Assembly (NCBI GenBank): GCA_023079485.1
Contig: CM041090.1
Span: forward strand, 32,080,874-32,144,873
Source: Archilochus colubris
Lineage: Eukaryota; Chordata; Aves; Apodiformes; Trochilidae
DNA: 64,000 bases
Direction: 5' to 3'
Part shown: positions 24,844 to 36,128 of the stretch, piece by piece
Layout: each line of letters begins with the position of its first letter
How positions within the stretch are numbered: position 1 is the first letter of the stretch
Translations under genes and position numbers: made by a program
The notes under the pieces: model-generated
Databases searched by the model: none
What the model was told of the DNA's origin: nothing
What the model saw: only the letters and a program-made list of their open reading frames with translations

Positions 24844-25081
24844 CTCACCCTGACAGCGATGAGCTCTAGTGGAGCAATAAAGCAGCACTTAAAGTCAAGC
24901 ATGCCAAAATTGTGAGTTCCAGTGTGAGCTGAGCCTGTGTCTTAGGTCTTACCTTTTATTGGCCCCCTGGTCCTGCTCATGCACAGTGGGGGCCCACCCT
25001 AATTAGGCACAGGTGGGCTTGACACAAGCTCATGCTCACTCCCTGGCAATTAGTGGCACCTGGTTGCCTCATTTCACTACA
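24836..25081 (-). repeat. Right arm of the long inverted repeat
   Basis: Reverse complement of the left arm, ending CACTACA. It contains AATAAA at 24876-24881 on the plus strand and TTTT at 24954-24957. It lacks the 18-base segment present in the left arm. Confidence 0.93.
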
Positions 25082-25087
25082 TTAGGG
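25082..25087 (+). repeat. Right target-site duplication TTAGGG
   Basis: Exact copy of 24500-24505, directly after the CA end. The base patterns outside these hexamers do not continue the palindrome. Confidence 0.8.
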
Positions 25088-25109
25088 GAGCAAGAATGCT
25101 TTTTAGGGG

Positions 25110-25455
25110 CTTGGAAAAGGATGCTGTGTAATTTCAGAGTCAGGAAAAGAAGAATTCAAGGAGGAGACAGGCTTTTTAGTAGGGTCTGTTACAACAGGAC
25201 AAGGGACAATGGTTTTAAACTAAAAGAGGGTAGATTCAGACTAGATATAAGGAAGAATTTTTTTACAATGACAGTAGTGAAACTGGAACAGGAGAGGTGA
25301 TAAATGCCCCACCCCTGGAAACATTCAAGGTCAGGCTGGAAAGGTCTCTGAGCAACCTGATCTAGTTAAAGATGTCACTACTTATTGTAGAGGGGTAGGA
25401 CTAGGTGATCTTTCACCTAGGTCCATTCTTATCCAAATGATTATGTGACTATATA
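25110..25455 (+). mobile_element. CR1 LINE, 3'-end fragment (ORF2 C-terminus and UTR)
   Basis: The plus-strand frame contains residues FRLDIRKNFFTMTVVKL preceded by TRDNGFKLKEGR. These are the diagnostic C-terminal residues of CR1 ORF2 (family form: RTRGNGxKLxxGRFRLDIRKxFFTxxVVKHWN). The UTR follows with 'gagcaacctgatctag' and 'ggtaggactaggtgatctt'. The tail repeats are eroded. The start is approximate. It lies about 30 bp from the palindromic element, but the two are separated by unique bases and by that element's own target duplication. Confidence 0.85.
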
Positions 25456-26370
25456 ATTCTAAGAAAAGATTTTTAGCAACCTGCTTTGCTAGGAATCAGT
25501 ATGTATTGGTGATGCTATGTTTGTTAGATTTAGGCATTGCTTGGATGTGAGGATTTAGATAATAATCAGATTTTAGATAATAATCAGACTTTAGCCATGT
25601 TAAAGTATGTATTTATTGAGAAGAACATAATGAGAAGGTCAGAAAGTCTGTGATAGAAAAATTTGTGATTTAGCCAAACTAAATTAGAATGGTTAGTAAG
25701 TCATTCACAAAGATAGCAGATTGAAACCTCATTTAAAACAAAAGGAGACAGGAGATAAATATGTTGGCGCATCTGTGAATCTTCAGCAAAGAGATGAGAA
25801 GGGAATGTTTGGTTGTAGTTACAATCGCACAAAGTTAGAAGCCTTCAGTTTCCTTACCAAGAGATAGGGGATCCTCCAGAGGATGTATTAAAGAAATGAT
25901 TAGAGAAACAGCTGAGTAAAGCCAGACCTAAGGTAGCTCAGAGAGATTTCAAGGAGAGCAGAAGCAGAGAAGCCAAGAGGAGTTACGGTTATAGCAGTGA
26001 GTCTGAGATCTGGCAAAGCAAATACCATTAGATGTTGTGGAAAGAATGGTTTCATTTAAGGGGAGAGGAGGGAAGCCAGATTGGAAGAATTCTAGGAAGA
26101 AAAAGTGTAAACAGAACATTCAGAAAACTCAGAGATGAAAGTGTGACTGCAGATGGGCCAGTAGCTAGAGATGCAAGGAGTCAAAAGTGCTTTATTTATG
26201 ATGTGAGACACTTAACATATGGTATAGCAAGCAGAACAAACTAGAAATGGTGAAAACAACAAATCAGAGGAGACCAAGAGGTTAAGGAGAGGAATAAGGG
26301 AGGGGAGAATGGGCACACAGAAGATGAAGAGCTAAGAAGAGGACAAAGATCAATTCACTTGTGAAAGAAA
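25456..26370. other. Gene-free stretch
   Basis: No gene or further repeat recognised between the CR1 fragment and the microsatellite. A small local duplication, 'tagataataatcaga', recurs at about 25556-25588. Confidence 0.5.
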
Positions 26371-26480
26371 GGAAAGGAAAGGAAAGGAAAGGAAAGGAAA
26401 GGAAAGGAAAGGAAAGGAAAGGAAAGGAAAGGAAAGGAAAGGAAAGGAAAGGAAAGGAAAGGAAAGGAAAGGAAAGGAAA
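26371..26480 (+). repeat. (GGAAA)22 perfect pentanucleotide microsatellite
   Basis: Exactly 22 uninterrupted GGAAA units (110 bp), with imperfect edges (GAAAGAAA before, GGGAAAAGG after). The strand is purely purine, so H-DNA (triplex) formation is plausible. On the minus strand it reads as a PFLSF-repeating frame that is not a gene. Confidence 0.97.
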
Positions 26481-28270
26481 GGGAAAAGGTAGAACCACAG
26501 GATTAGGGTGCAGTTCAATATGAGCCAGTGCAGCTGCCCACCTAGACTTCCAGCAGAAGAAAAAGAGCGTTGTGTTAATGAAGTGGATTTAATATCCTTT
26601 TTTAGATGCAGTTAAAATTATGGTCTTCACAATCCTTAATTTCAGACCTCTCCTAGAATTAGGAAGGCCCATATTAGAAAGGGCATCCGTCAGGACAGAA
26701 TGGAGGCTTCATGATAGTTTCAGAAGAGAATTATTAAGCTTGTTAAAAGGCAATGGTATATAAGAATAAGCAGATTTATAGCAGTCAGGAAACCACAGAA
26801 AAGTCTGAAATTAGCACGTACATTTTTATTACATGCATATTTTAGTCACCAAGTTATTTTGTGTAAGCTTAGTCTGAACGAAGGAAATAGACACATTTCC
26901 AGTAAAATATTTCCAGTTGAATGCAGTGATATTTACCCACACAGAAGACACAGCCCTCTCTTTCCATAGCATGGTGTTCCTTAGCAAGGTCTGAGAGTCC
27001 TACAGCACACACGTGCAGCAGCTGCAGGGCTAATGCAAATCACAGAAGGCAGAGACTATGACCATAGAGTGAGATACAGACACCATTAGCCTTGTTGGCT
27101 GCGTTATGAACCGGACCAGGAAACCAATCCAGGCTAAAACTAATCAAGCAGAAGCTTAATTTTCAAACTGACTCATTTCCCAATCATCTTCAGTGACTAG
27201 CTGAAAGCTTGCACTTGCAGAGGAAATAGTATGGGTGGGACAGTGGCACAGGGAAAAGGAGGGGACAGTCTTCCTGCACAATACTTTTTTGTTTCTTCAT
27301 AAGGACTAAACCACCTTGCAGAGAGGGGATGAATAACTAACTTATTTAAGTCCTGTCTAATATGAATGAAATTTTGTTGTATGTAAGCTGTCCAGCATCT
27401 CCAAGCTGCACTGGTTTCTCATCATGTGATATCTTAGACCTATTCCCTGCACTAGAGACAGCATATTCCTATTACAATTGTAAGTGAATCCAAACTTAAA
27501 TAGCTTGCTCATTCTCACTCTGAGCCAATTTAAAAAAAAAAAAATCTGCTTCACTTCCTTCATGTCTTTCATTCCCTTAGCTTAATTACAGTGTTCCTTG
27601 TCATATGTCAAATAGTTCCTCTCCTATTTTGTCCACCTCTTCCAAAATTTAGATTGCAGCCATGCCCTGATGGTCTTAGCCTTGTCTAAGTACCACCACT
27701 GTTTCTTTGTACTGAAGTGGTGGCCTTACAACACAAAGGCACTCAGGAGCAAACAGTATTAGCTAGCTTGCTGCACATAAGCTCCTCTATATTTCACCTC
27801 ATCTATCATTTCTTCTTTCCAAGTATCTGCTCCCTGCTGAATCATCTCAATTTATAAGGTATTGGTTAGCCCTTGTTTGTAGGGAAAGTAAGAATTAAAA
27901 ATGATGGTTTAACTCATGACTTCCAGCAGGCTTGGAGTCAAAAGTTGTTTTAACTCCCTGCCAGTGAGAAGAGGCAGTGGGGACTGTTAACACTAGCAGC
28001 CTGAGCCACTGGAGAACATTGTCTGAAATGTGCTTTAATAGAGACTCCTTTGGAGGAATACTTAGTCTGCTAATGCTACAAAATCTGTTCAGCATGACCC
28101 TCAAAATACACTGGTTTTAATTGAAACCATCCCAGAGCCAGGGTTTCAATTTGAAGAGGCGCAAAAGAACAGTCATCCTATTGGATCCAGGACCTAGGTA
28201 ACTGAATGGTTTGACCAAGGGCTCAAACTGGTTCTCATCCTTCATACTATATCTAGACTGACTGTTTCTC

Positions 28271-28287
28271 CTTTTTTTTTTTTTTTT
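28271..28287 (+). repeat. Poly(T) run
   Basis: Uninterrupted T tract followed by AAA; no retrotransposon body recognised on either side. Confidence 0.8.
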
Positions 28288-31200
28288 AAATCAACATTGA
28301 ATTATTTACATGAACACCAATGGCTGGGGAGGAGAGATGGAAAGGTTTATTCAGTAATTCATTGGACAAGGAAGGTACTTACCAAGATCTCCTAGGACCC
28401 AGATCCAGTGATTTGTCTGGTAGGCCTTCTTGAATAGCAATTTTTCTTTAAATTATTTTCTCAGACAACAAAAATGGGGTAGTGCCATTTTTGCTCTGGC
28501 ATCAAGCAAAAATGAATGCTGGAATATCCAAATATTTCACAAAAAAAGGGGGAACTAACTGTGCTTTACAAACCCTGTCTGAAGCTCTCAATTTGGAACA
28601 TTTGAAAATGCTAATGGATGAAATTGTATCTGTTCCAGGAATCAACATCAAATGTTTCTGGTTTGGTTCTTTTTTCTAACCTGTTTAATAAACCTTTAAA
28701 AACAAGGTAATTTTGCACTTTCAGTGATCTAAAGTGAAGAATCTGAACTTTTACATGAGAAACAGCTTACATTCCCCACAATTCTTACAGATCTTGTTTC
28801 CCTTTTCAGCGTGCAGCTCCAAAATATCCAATGACTTCTCTGTGCCTTCACATATGCATTGACAAGTGAGGTGTAACTCTTTACAGACTCTGTAGAGAAG
28901 TTTGGAGAGCTCTTTTCTTAAAAAAAGACTGCAGGGAAATGATCTCTTTTATGAAATTAATGAACAGGCAGAATGATTTGTGAAAAACAACTGCTTTATA
29001 GGACCACCACCTGCAGTATGGGCTGGATCCCACAGAATGGAAGAAATCCAGAACATAGTTTCAGATTAATTTCTTGACATTTCAACCTTGTCCTGCCCCC
29101 CATCCACCAACACAGAACATATTCAAGACTAACAAAGATACTTCTGGTGACACACTGCAGCCATGGGAAATTGGAATGCAAGTCATGCCATATCTACTGA
29201 CAGCTCATAAAGCACTCCACAGCACTGCAAAAGATATAGTTTCTATGCCTGAATATCATGTAGCTTGGTCTGGGTTTTACTAAGAGTACTGAACTTTTGG
29301 CTGTTTATTCCCAACTCTGTGATGTAAGCTGGCCTCCCTGGAAGCCAGACTCCAAGTGCAGCAGCCATTCCATACCAATACACTGAATGGAAAGTTACCT
29401 AGTAATAAAAAACATATGAAGTTCTGAGATTAGTTTCCCTTTCTCCTTCCCCAGGTGTTTCTGAATGGTTACGATTTGTGCACAAGCCTATAGAAAATGA
29501 TGCATATACAAGCCAAGATATACAAAGAGTTTTTCAGGCTCCCAGTACCTATTTAAACATCTAGCTTTCGGTTTCTAAAAAAGAATGGGAGACCTAAATA
29601 CCTTTCTAGGTCTGGATTGAGGATTCAATTTGAACGTTGGGAAGGAAAAGGAATTAGGTTTCATATGGCTGCTCACCGGCCAGCACAGGCCCTTAATTTT
29701 CAGCACAAATGGTTTCTGGAATCACTTGGCACTCAGCTACCTCTGGCTTTATTACACAGATGCATACATTTGTTTCATGTATAATTAACATCTTAACACT
29801 CATAAAACTGACTGTTGGTTTTGCATGCTTGGTATTTCAGATTTTCTTATATTTCAAGATATACTCTAAAATATTTCACCCAATAACTTATTCCAGAATT
29901 CCTTTTCTTAAGCTTTCTCTTATGGTCTAAATTTTTTCTTTTGTAAAACAAAACAAACACAGTTTCAAGATCTTTAACTGGTGGTGGGCTTTGGCCTTAT
30001 TCCATTGACAACAGCGTGGCTACACTGTTATGCATCAGTTCAGGATTAAAACCATTCAACACAAATTACACATTCTTTTTGAGGTAAGGGATTCACTGCA
30101 GTGGAAACTGATCTGAGAATTAAGACTATTTACAATATTTTAGAAATTATTTCCTGAAGTCCTTACTCAGACCTCCATTTCCATTGGAAATTTATGAAAC
30201 TCTTTTTCATATTATTTCTTTTGATACCAACACACCACTGACACTCATAATACCTTCTCTCTTCATGTCACGAATAACTTTTACAAGAGTGCTATTCAAT
30301 CCTCAAATACATGTAGCATCACTCATCTTAATAAGGATATGTTACAGACTCAGTAACCTTCCAGGCTTCTGTCAGAACTGCCTCCTTATTTTGTTAACAA
30401 GCAACGAATAGTTATTTTTTTAAGCTCTATGTATGCATAGTTTATTTCCTTATTCTACTTATGACAAAATAAGGTGACCATCATCCAGTACTTCCTAAAG
30501 TCACAGCTTAACATCTCATCTACTTTTCCTTCTATCATTGGAACAGTTCTGTCAAAAAAAGATGCAGGATTGGAAAAGATGCAGGATTTGCTTTCTGATG
30601 TTCTTTTCTTATCAGTACATGCAAAGCACTTTGGTTTTGGTTTTTTACCCATATCTTACATGGGTCCTGACACAACCTGTACTTCATATGTGAAACTCCT
30701 AGCTGCAGGACTGTGCACATGGTAAAAGCCTAAAAGACTTTCAAGAGAAAACCAGACACAATAATGAAAGAAAAATTCACTAAGCACAAAAGAATACCTG
30801 AGCCACAAGTTCTTGTTGTATATAGTCTCTATTTTCATTCTCTTCCAGAGGTACCCCTTATTGGCCACTGCAACAAATCTTTGGTTTAATTCTGAAATTA
30901 CATGTCACATCCTGCCATATGTATTAGTTATTTAATGTGTCCTGATGTTTTCTAACAGACAAATTTAAGATAAGCAATCAGTGAAACAGACAATGCCTTT
31001 GCCCTTTTACAGTTTCTATTTTGCAAAAATCCTCAGAATTATCCCTGATCTTCCATAGATTGCTTTTGACAGAACTTTGAATAGTTAGAAATTAATTTTA
31101 CCAGTCTCTGCTAATTTGTACACATGTATCACATATACCTCCATAACCTGATCTCCATTATGGTCAGTTTTCTTACCCTTTCATCAAAATTCTCTTAATT

Positions 31201-31547
31201 ATCTTGCTTTCATCTACTTAAATAACTTTTCTTGATACTTTTTATGTCCTCCTCTTTAGAATTCATATTTCCCCTTAGCTATTGATCCTTTTTATTCCTA
31301 CAGCTTTTCTACATTCATACTTATTTTCTACTTCACAAACTGATTACTTTCTGACTTTCTGGTCCTCAAACTCCTCCTAGTGCTTTGTTTTCTCTCTTCA
31401 TTCCTGTTTCTTGCACTAGTTTTGGAAACCATTTTCTGATTTATTTTTCTTTGAAACCGTGGAACAATTTTATTGCTTTTTAGATTAACTGGAGATTCTC
31501 TCACTGATTTCAGAGAGCACGAGGACAGATTTGTCCTTTCTCCTTAC

Positions 31548-31573
31548 ACATGCATGTAGCATGCATGCATGCT
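31548..31573. repeat. GCAT-rich alternating purine-pyrimidine tract
   Basis: CATGCATG-TAG-CATGCATGCATGC: short, self-complementary, with Z-DNA-like alternation. No function is indicated. Confidence 0.7.
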
Positions 31574-32216
31574 TACAGAACCTGAGCTCCGTTTGGGGGA
31601 AATAAAAGTGGACTTTTGTGTCTTGGGATCATGGCTGTCACACAGCCTTGGCTAACCAAATCTACCACAGCCCTGCCAGGTCTATCTATCTGCCAGCATC
31701 TCAGAAGATTTGGTTTCACGCACTGCCTTACATCAACCGTAGCTTTCAGCAATGCTGTACCAGGCCACCAGCAAACATCTGGGTCCTATGTTATTTTAAA
31801 ACCTTTCTTCTCTAGACTACCACATTGCAGTACACTACACACCTAACAGATCAAAAAAGTTAATCAGAAAGGTGAAAAGTCATCACAAATTAATTTAAAG
31901 TAGAATTTCATAGCATAATAGGTTGAGTGTCAGTAGGTTTTTAACCATTATTTGGCTACATAAAAGCTCGTAAGGCACAGTTGTTCATAAGTACTTTGCA
32001 AGATAACTGTATCCCTCTTCACCACTTCAATGGCATTCTATGAAATTATTAGTGTCTGCAAAAGTCACTTAAAAGGTGTATGGTTATCAGTTCTGTGTGC
32101 TGTATTTTATGTATAAGAGATGAAAGATACTTCAGAGAAGTGATTTAGATTCCAATCCTAACAATTAAGCATGAGAGTGCTGCCTCTAAAATGCATGGTA
32201 GATCAAGGCCACAATG

Positions 32217-32262
32217 CAAAAAACCAAAAAACCAAAAAACAAACAAACAAGCAAACAAAATA
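32217..32262 (+). repeat. A/C-rich tract, (CAAA)n and (CCAAAAAA)n
   Basis: 'aaaccaaaaaaccaaaaaac' followed by about five CAAA/CAAG units. Confidence 0.85.
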
Positions 32263-35200
32263 AATTTTGATACATCTAAAGATGTAGGAAAAAAATCTAA
32301 TCAATTCTAAATTACCATATTTTACTGCTAATATTTTTTTCTATTGCAATGTAACTAGATACCCGTGATAAAGGAGAACAAAATATATGTCAACAAAAGG
32401 GTGGTTTTCCAGTTATTATTTATTTGTATTATGGTAGTGTTTAATAACCCCTCTGTTTAGGAATCAGTATCTGGTGTTTCACACTATACAAATAGAGAAG
32501 CAGAAGGCAGTTCCAGCCTCAGAATGTTCCTATCTTGGAAGCAGTATTTCTCTGTGGCTTCTTACACCCTAGTGAAATGAAATGCTTAGAAATATCAGAT
32601 ATCTTACAAAGATGTACCATCTGTACTGGTATTCAGTAAGGTAAAGTCAGAGGAAAAGATTTCTTAAATTTTGCCTTCCAGAACGAAAGGTTCTGAATTC
32701 TGTCACAACAGGAGTATCTTGGTCATTGCCCCGCAGCAACTGCTGGGAGAATCAAAAATCCCTGCAACTCTGATTAAAGAGGATGGTAGCTCCTCATTAC
32801 CCCTAGCAGCTTTTTGCCTCACATTCTGTCATTGAACACAAGAAAAATTGGTGGTGAAAGTATGAGACACATTCTCCATTCAAAAGCATCTAGAAGAGGT
32901 GACTCAAGACTAGGCAAATCTTACAGGTCACCCTTCTAGCTGACAGAAGATTGGAAACTCATTGCAGTGTCTCGGATGGATGGACCCCAGCAAGCAGCTG
33001 TGTGAGTGAGGGAGCCTGGGCAAAGGGATTCACTGGGATACCCTGGGCCCAGGTGGCCTGAGCAGTGATGAGGAGCCTGGGTGCTCCTGATGCCTGCCCA
33101 GAACAAATCCAGCATTTAGCCAAGATTAGTTATGCTATTTTTCAAAGCAGGAACCCAAGCCAAAGGTTTGAATGAAACATATTCAATGTTCTGTGTTTCT
33201 AATTAAAGCCTGTAGCTTTTATGATTTGTTTCCAGTGCTTATTTTTAGCCAGATGATGGCTCCTTTTATTATTAGAGAAGATAATTTTGATTAATTTCAT
33301 TTATTTATTTTTAATTCTGAGAATAAGCACAAAAGGAGGTTTCAGTGGAGCTTTGTGTTCTCAGTGAACGTGGGAGACTGTCAGGGCATGTTGCTCTTCT
33401 CCACAAATAAGTTTCAGTGTCACCAAATGTTGGCCAACATGCAGAGGAGGGAAGAGTGACATTTACAGCAACTACTGTGAGCTTTTCCAGGTTAAATATA
33501 AGGTTCTAGCCCTGGCTTTTTAAAGCCAATAAAACTTCTGTCACATACACAGAGCAGTCAAAAGACCCTATCATGTACACTTGAGATATTTTTATTTCAT
33601 GAGTCATGAAACTTGTAAAATATTTTGTTTATTTTGTGCATGAGGTTAGTCTAACACTTTAAAATAATCAGATTTACTTAAATGGAAGAAAAGTCAGCAT
33701 ACTATGTCTCAGAATGAGTTACTGTATTCTTGTGATTGCACCAAGCATATTTTCAAATCCTTTATCTCATTAATAGAAATAAACAGAATCTAAAAATCCT
33801 TGCTAGATGCAATGGTGTCAATCAGAGGTGACTCACAGTTACTACTGCTTGGGAACTACCTCTATTACTTTTCTTTCTGAGGATCCTGTTGGCCCATTTT
33901 CATGCTGATTGACAGTTCAGAAGTTGTTTCTGAATAAGCTTCTTGGAAGACTCACTGGTGCTATTTATCCAAGCTTGCAGTGCTCTACCTGGCTCTGAGT
34001 GAGCTGATTTCCTATTTCTGACTCCTGCAGTTCTTTATTACCCATTTTTTGCATTAAATATATTTGTTTTCTGAGTTATTTATCAACCTGGACATGCATT
34101 TGTGGAGGCTTTAATCACTTCTGTGTATTCTCAATGCTGTTATTTCACTAACAGTACTTGTTTCATGTCTTTATTCTTTTGTTGCAATTACGAAATAAAG
34201 GTCCAGTCTTGGAAAGGATCTGCATGGGTATGATCCCCTTCTGACTATGGAATGCCACTGAAACAGAAAGGCTGTCTTCTTAGAAATGGGGGATGGAACA
34301 ACCATATAAAATGAGAAACGTAAAAGTGAAAGGCAGTGCTTTAGAGTGTGCACAAAACTTTTTTTCCTGTCATTTATTTTGAACATTCTCAAGCATTAAA
34401 TTAAGCCCTCAAGCATAAAATTAAATTATTATACACTTGAATTTACCTTTGAAATTATGCTTATTGGTCTGTTTAATTTCCATATGTAATTGTTTTAGAT
34501 CAATTCATTAAACTCTTTGTTGTGCATGGCTTATATTAATTTCTATCTGTAGCTCAGCCACATCAGAGTCAACATCAAATAACCTGCTTATACTCTCTAT
34601 CTATAGAAGGAGAACATCTTTTTTTATTACAGATTTGAGTTAAGAAAGGAGATGTAGAACTCCAGAAGGCTTTAGTAATTGAAAGCACTTCAATGGGAAG
34701 GTAGAAAATTTAAATATTTATGTTATAATGCTCTAGAAGTATCCAAATGTGCTACATAACCTTTCTATAGACAGTTTATCATACAGATTAATCAAATTAA
34801 ACCTTTTAAGAGGTTTCAGTCTCTCAGTGATGCTTATGATTTTCAGAAAGGTCCCTTTTATTGTTTTTTCCAGAGGCAGTGGTGACAATCAAAATGTGAC
34901 ATCAGATACTTGTGAGCTTGGATACACTATTAAGTGAAACCCCTTTCTAGTTTCCTGTTATGCTCCTGTTTATTTACATTTATATTTATAAACAAAGAAC
35001 ATGGCATTTTCTTAACTTTCAATTATTGTACTCTGTTACATTTTATCATATTTAAGAATTTTTTCTACCTTATGCAAAAGCTGGTGCATTTTCAGAATTC
35101 TAACAATTGACTACAGCACACTTTTTGTACTATCAGATTAATACTTCTCAAATAAAATTCCAGAAGACAAAAGAAGAAATAAAACAATCTTTGAACAATC

Positions 35201-35654
35201 AAAGCCTGGGCATATCCTATGTGCAGTTCCTTCAGAAAAGCTGCAGCTGTTTTGCAAATGCATTTCCCACTTACCCTTTTGCATTTTAACAGTGTTTGAA
35301 ATCTTTGCCATGGAAATTACTAAAGAGTTGTAGGAGCCTTTTATTTTAAAGGTGCTGCATAAATATAAATTGGTATTACTTGAAATCACTGTCACATGCT
35401 TTTCTTTTCAGACAGGACTTGAGGAAATGAATATACTGTCAAAACAAAGAGGCTTTAAATTCAGTAACACATCACATGTCTCCTTGAGAAGTAAAATGCT
35501 ATCATATCTACATTCAATTCTACCAGTCTTTAGGTTTTTTCCTCACCTTTAGCAAATGAAAAAGAAACACAGTCTTCAAGGAGTGATCTCCATGTTGGAG
35601 CTGACAGGTTCCCATTCTAGTTTTTTGAGGCAGACCATTCTGTACAAATGGTCT

Positions 35655-36128
35655 GTACAAAAAGGATGCAGACAGACTGGAGAGGGTCCAGAGAATAGAA
35701 GAGACGGGAGGATTATTAGAGGACTGGAGCACCTCCATATGAGGAGAGGTTGAGAAGACTGGATTTGTTCAGCTTGAGAAGAGAAGGCTTATGGCATATC
35801 TTAGTACAATGCTCCAGTACTTAAAGAGCAGCTACAAAGATGGAAACTCCCTATTTACAAGGAATCACATGTAGAATACAAAGGACAATGGGCACAAGTT
35901 GCTTCTGAGGAGATTCTGTTTGAATACAAGAGGAATGTTTTTCACTCTGAGGATAATCAGACATTGGAATGATCTGCCAAGGGAAGTGGTGGATTCCCCC
36001 AGCTTGAAAAGTTTTAAGTCTCATCTCAAAGGGGTGCTGGAACATCTCATATAAACAATAATAGAAGGATTGGACCAGATGATCCTTGAGGTCCCTTCCA
36101 ACCTGACATTCTGTGATTCTAAGATTCT
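35655..36128 (+). mobile_element. CR1 LINE, 3'-end fragment, well preserved
   Basis: Degraded ORF2 C-terminus followed by an intact 3' end. Recognisable pieces are 'ctggagagggtccagaga', IIRGLEHL-like residues, 'aggagaggttgagaagactgg', 'gacaatgggcacaagttg', then RHWNDLPREVVDSP (from about 35970) and KSFKSHLKG. The UTR has 'ggattggaccagatgatcct', 'gaggtcccttccaacctg' and the tail 'attctgtgattctaagattc'. Stops and frameshifts are present, so it is inactive. A 180-codon frame on the opposite strand (35851-36393) is only the antisense of this element. Confidence 0.93.

Larger units (their letters stand above)
24506..25081 (+). mobile_element. 576-bp palindromic (foldback) insertion with tRNA-like core, unrecognised family
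   Basis: Left arm 24506-24768 (263 bp) and right arm 24836-25081 (246 bp) are inverted copies. By hand alignment they differ by 5 substitutions, one 18-base insertion in the left arm and one extra A in the right arm, so about 98% identity. The symmetry ends exactly at TG on the left and CA on the right, where TTAGGG is duplicated on both sides; this marks a true insertion and not a local inversion. The 67-base centre carries a tRNA-like domain. Each arm contains AATAAAAGG followed by a donor-like AAAGGTAAGA, and the reverse arm supplies AATAAA. No open frame for an integrase, transposase or reverse transcriptase exists, so it is non-autonomous. TG...CA ends and a 6-bp duplication suggest retroviral-type integrase; the arms suggest a foldback or MITE-like element. 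I cannot name a family. Confidence 0.9.
26490..35654. other. Gene-free stretch, about 9.2 kb
   Basis: No recognisable exon, RNA gene or transposon. It contains a T run (28271-28287), alternating GCATGC sequence (31548-31573), a CAAA-rich tract (32217-32262) and an AT-rich segment with many TAATT/ATTA motifs (about 33120-33320). Open frames are short. Confidence 0.45.

Noticed and set aside
24506..25081. Possibility that the palindrome is an assembly or foldback-read artefact
   Set aside because: Exact hexamer duplications outside both ends, five arm mismatches and a distinct loop are not expected from a read folded back on itself; raw reads should still be checked.
24506..25081. Palindrome as an ordinary solo LTR
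   Set aside because: Ends and duplication fit, but normal LTRs have only short terminal inverted repeats, not arms covering nearly the whole length, and do not carry A and B boxes at the centre.
26282..26518. Frame with PFLSF repeats on the minus strand
   Set aside because: Pure translation of the GGAAA microsatellite, not a gene.
31901..31945. Sequence resembling the antisense CR1 tail ('gaatttcatagcataatagg')
   Set aside because: Only about 25 bases look similar and no further CR1 blocks follow.
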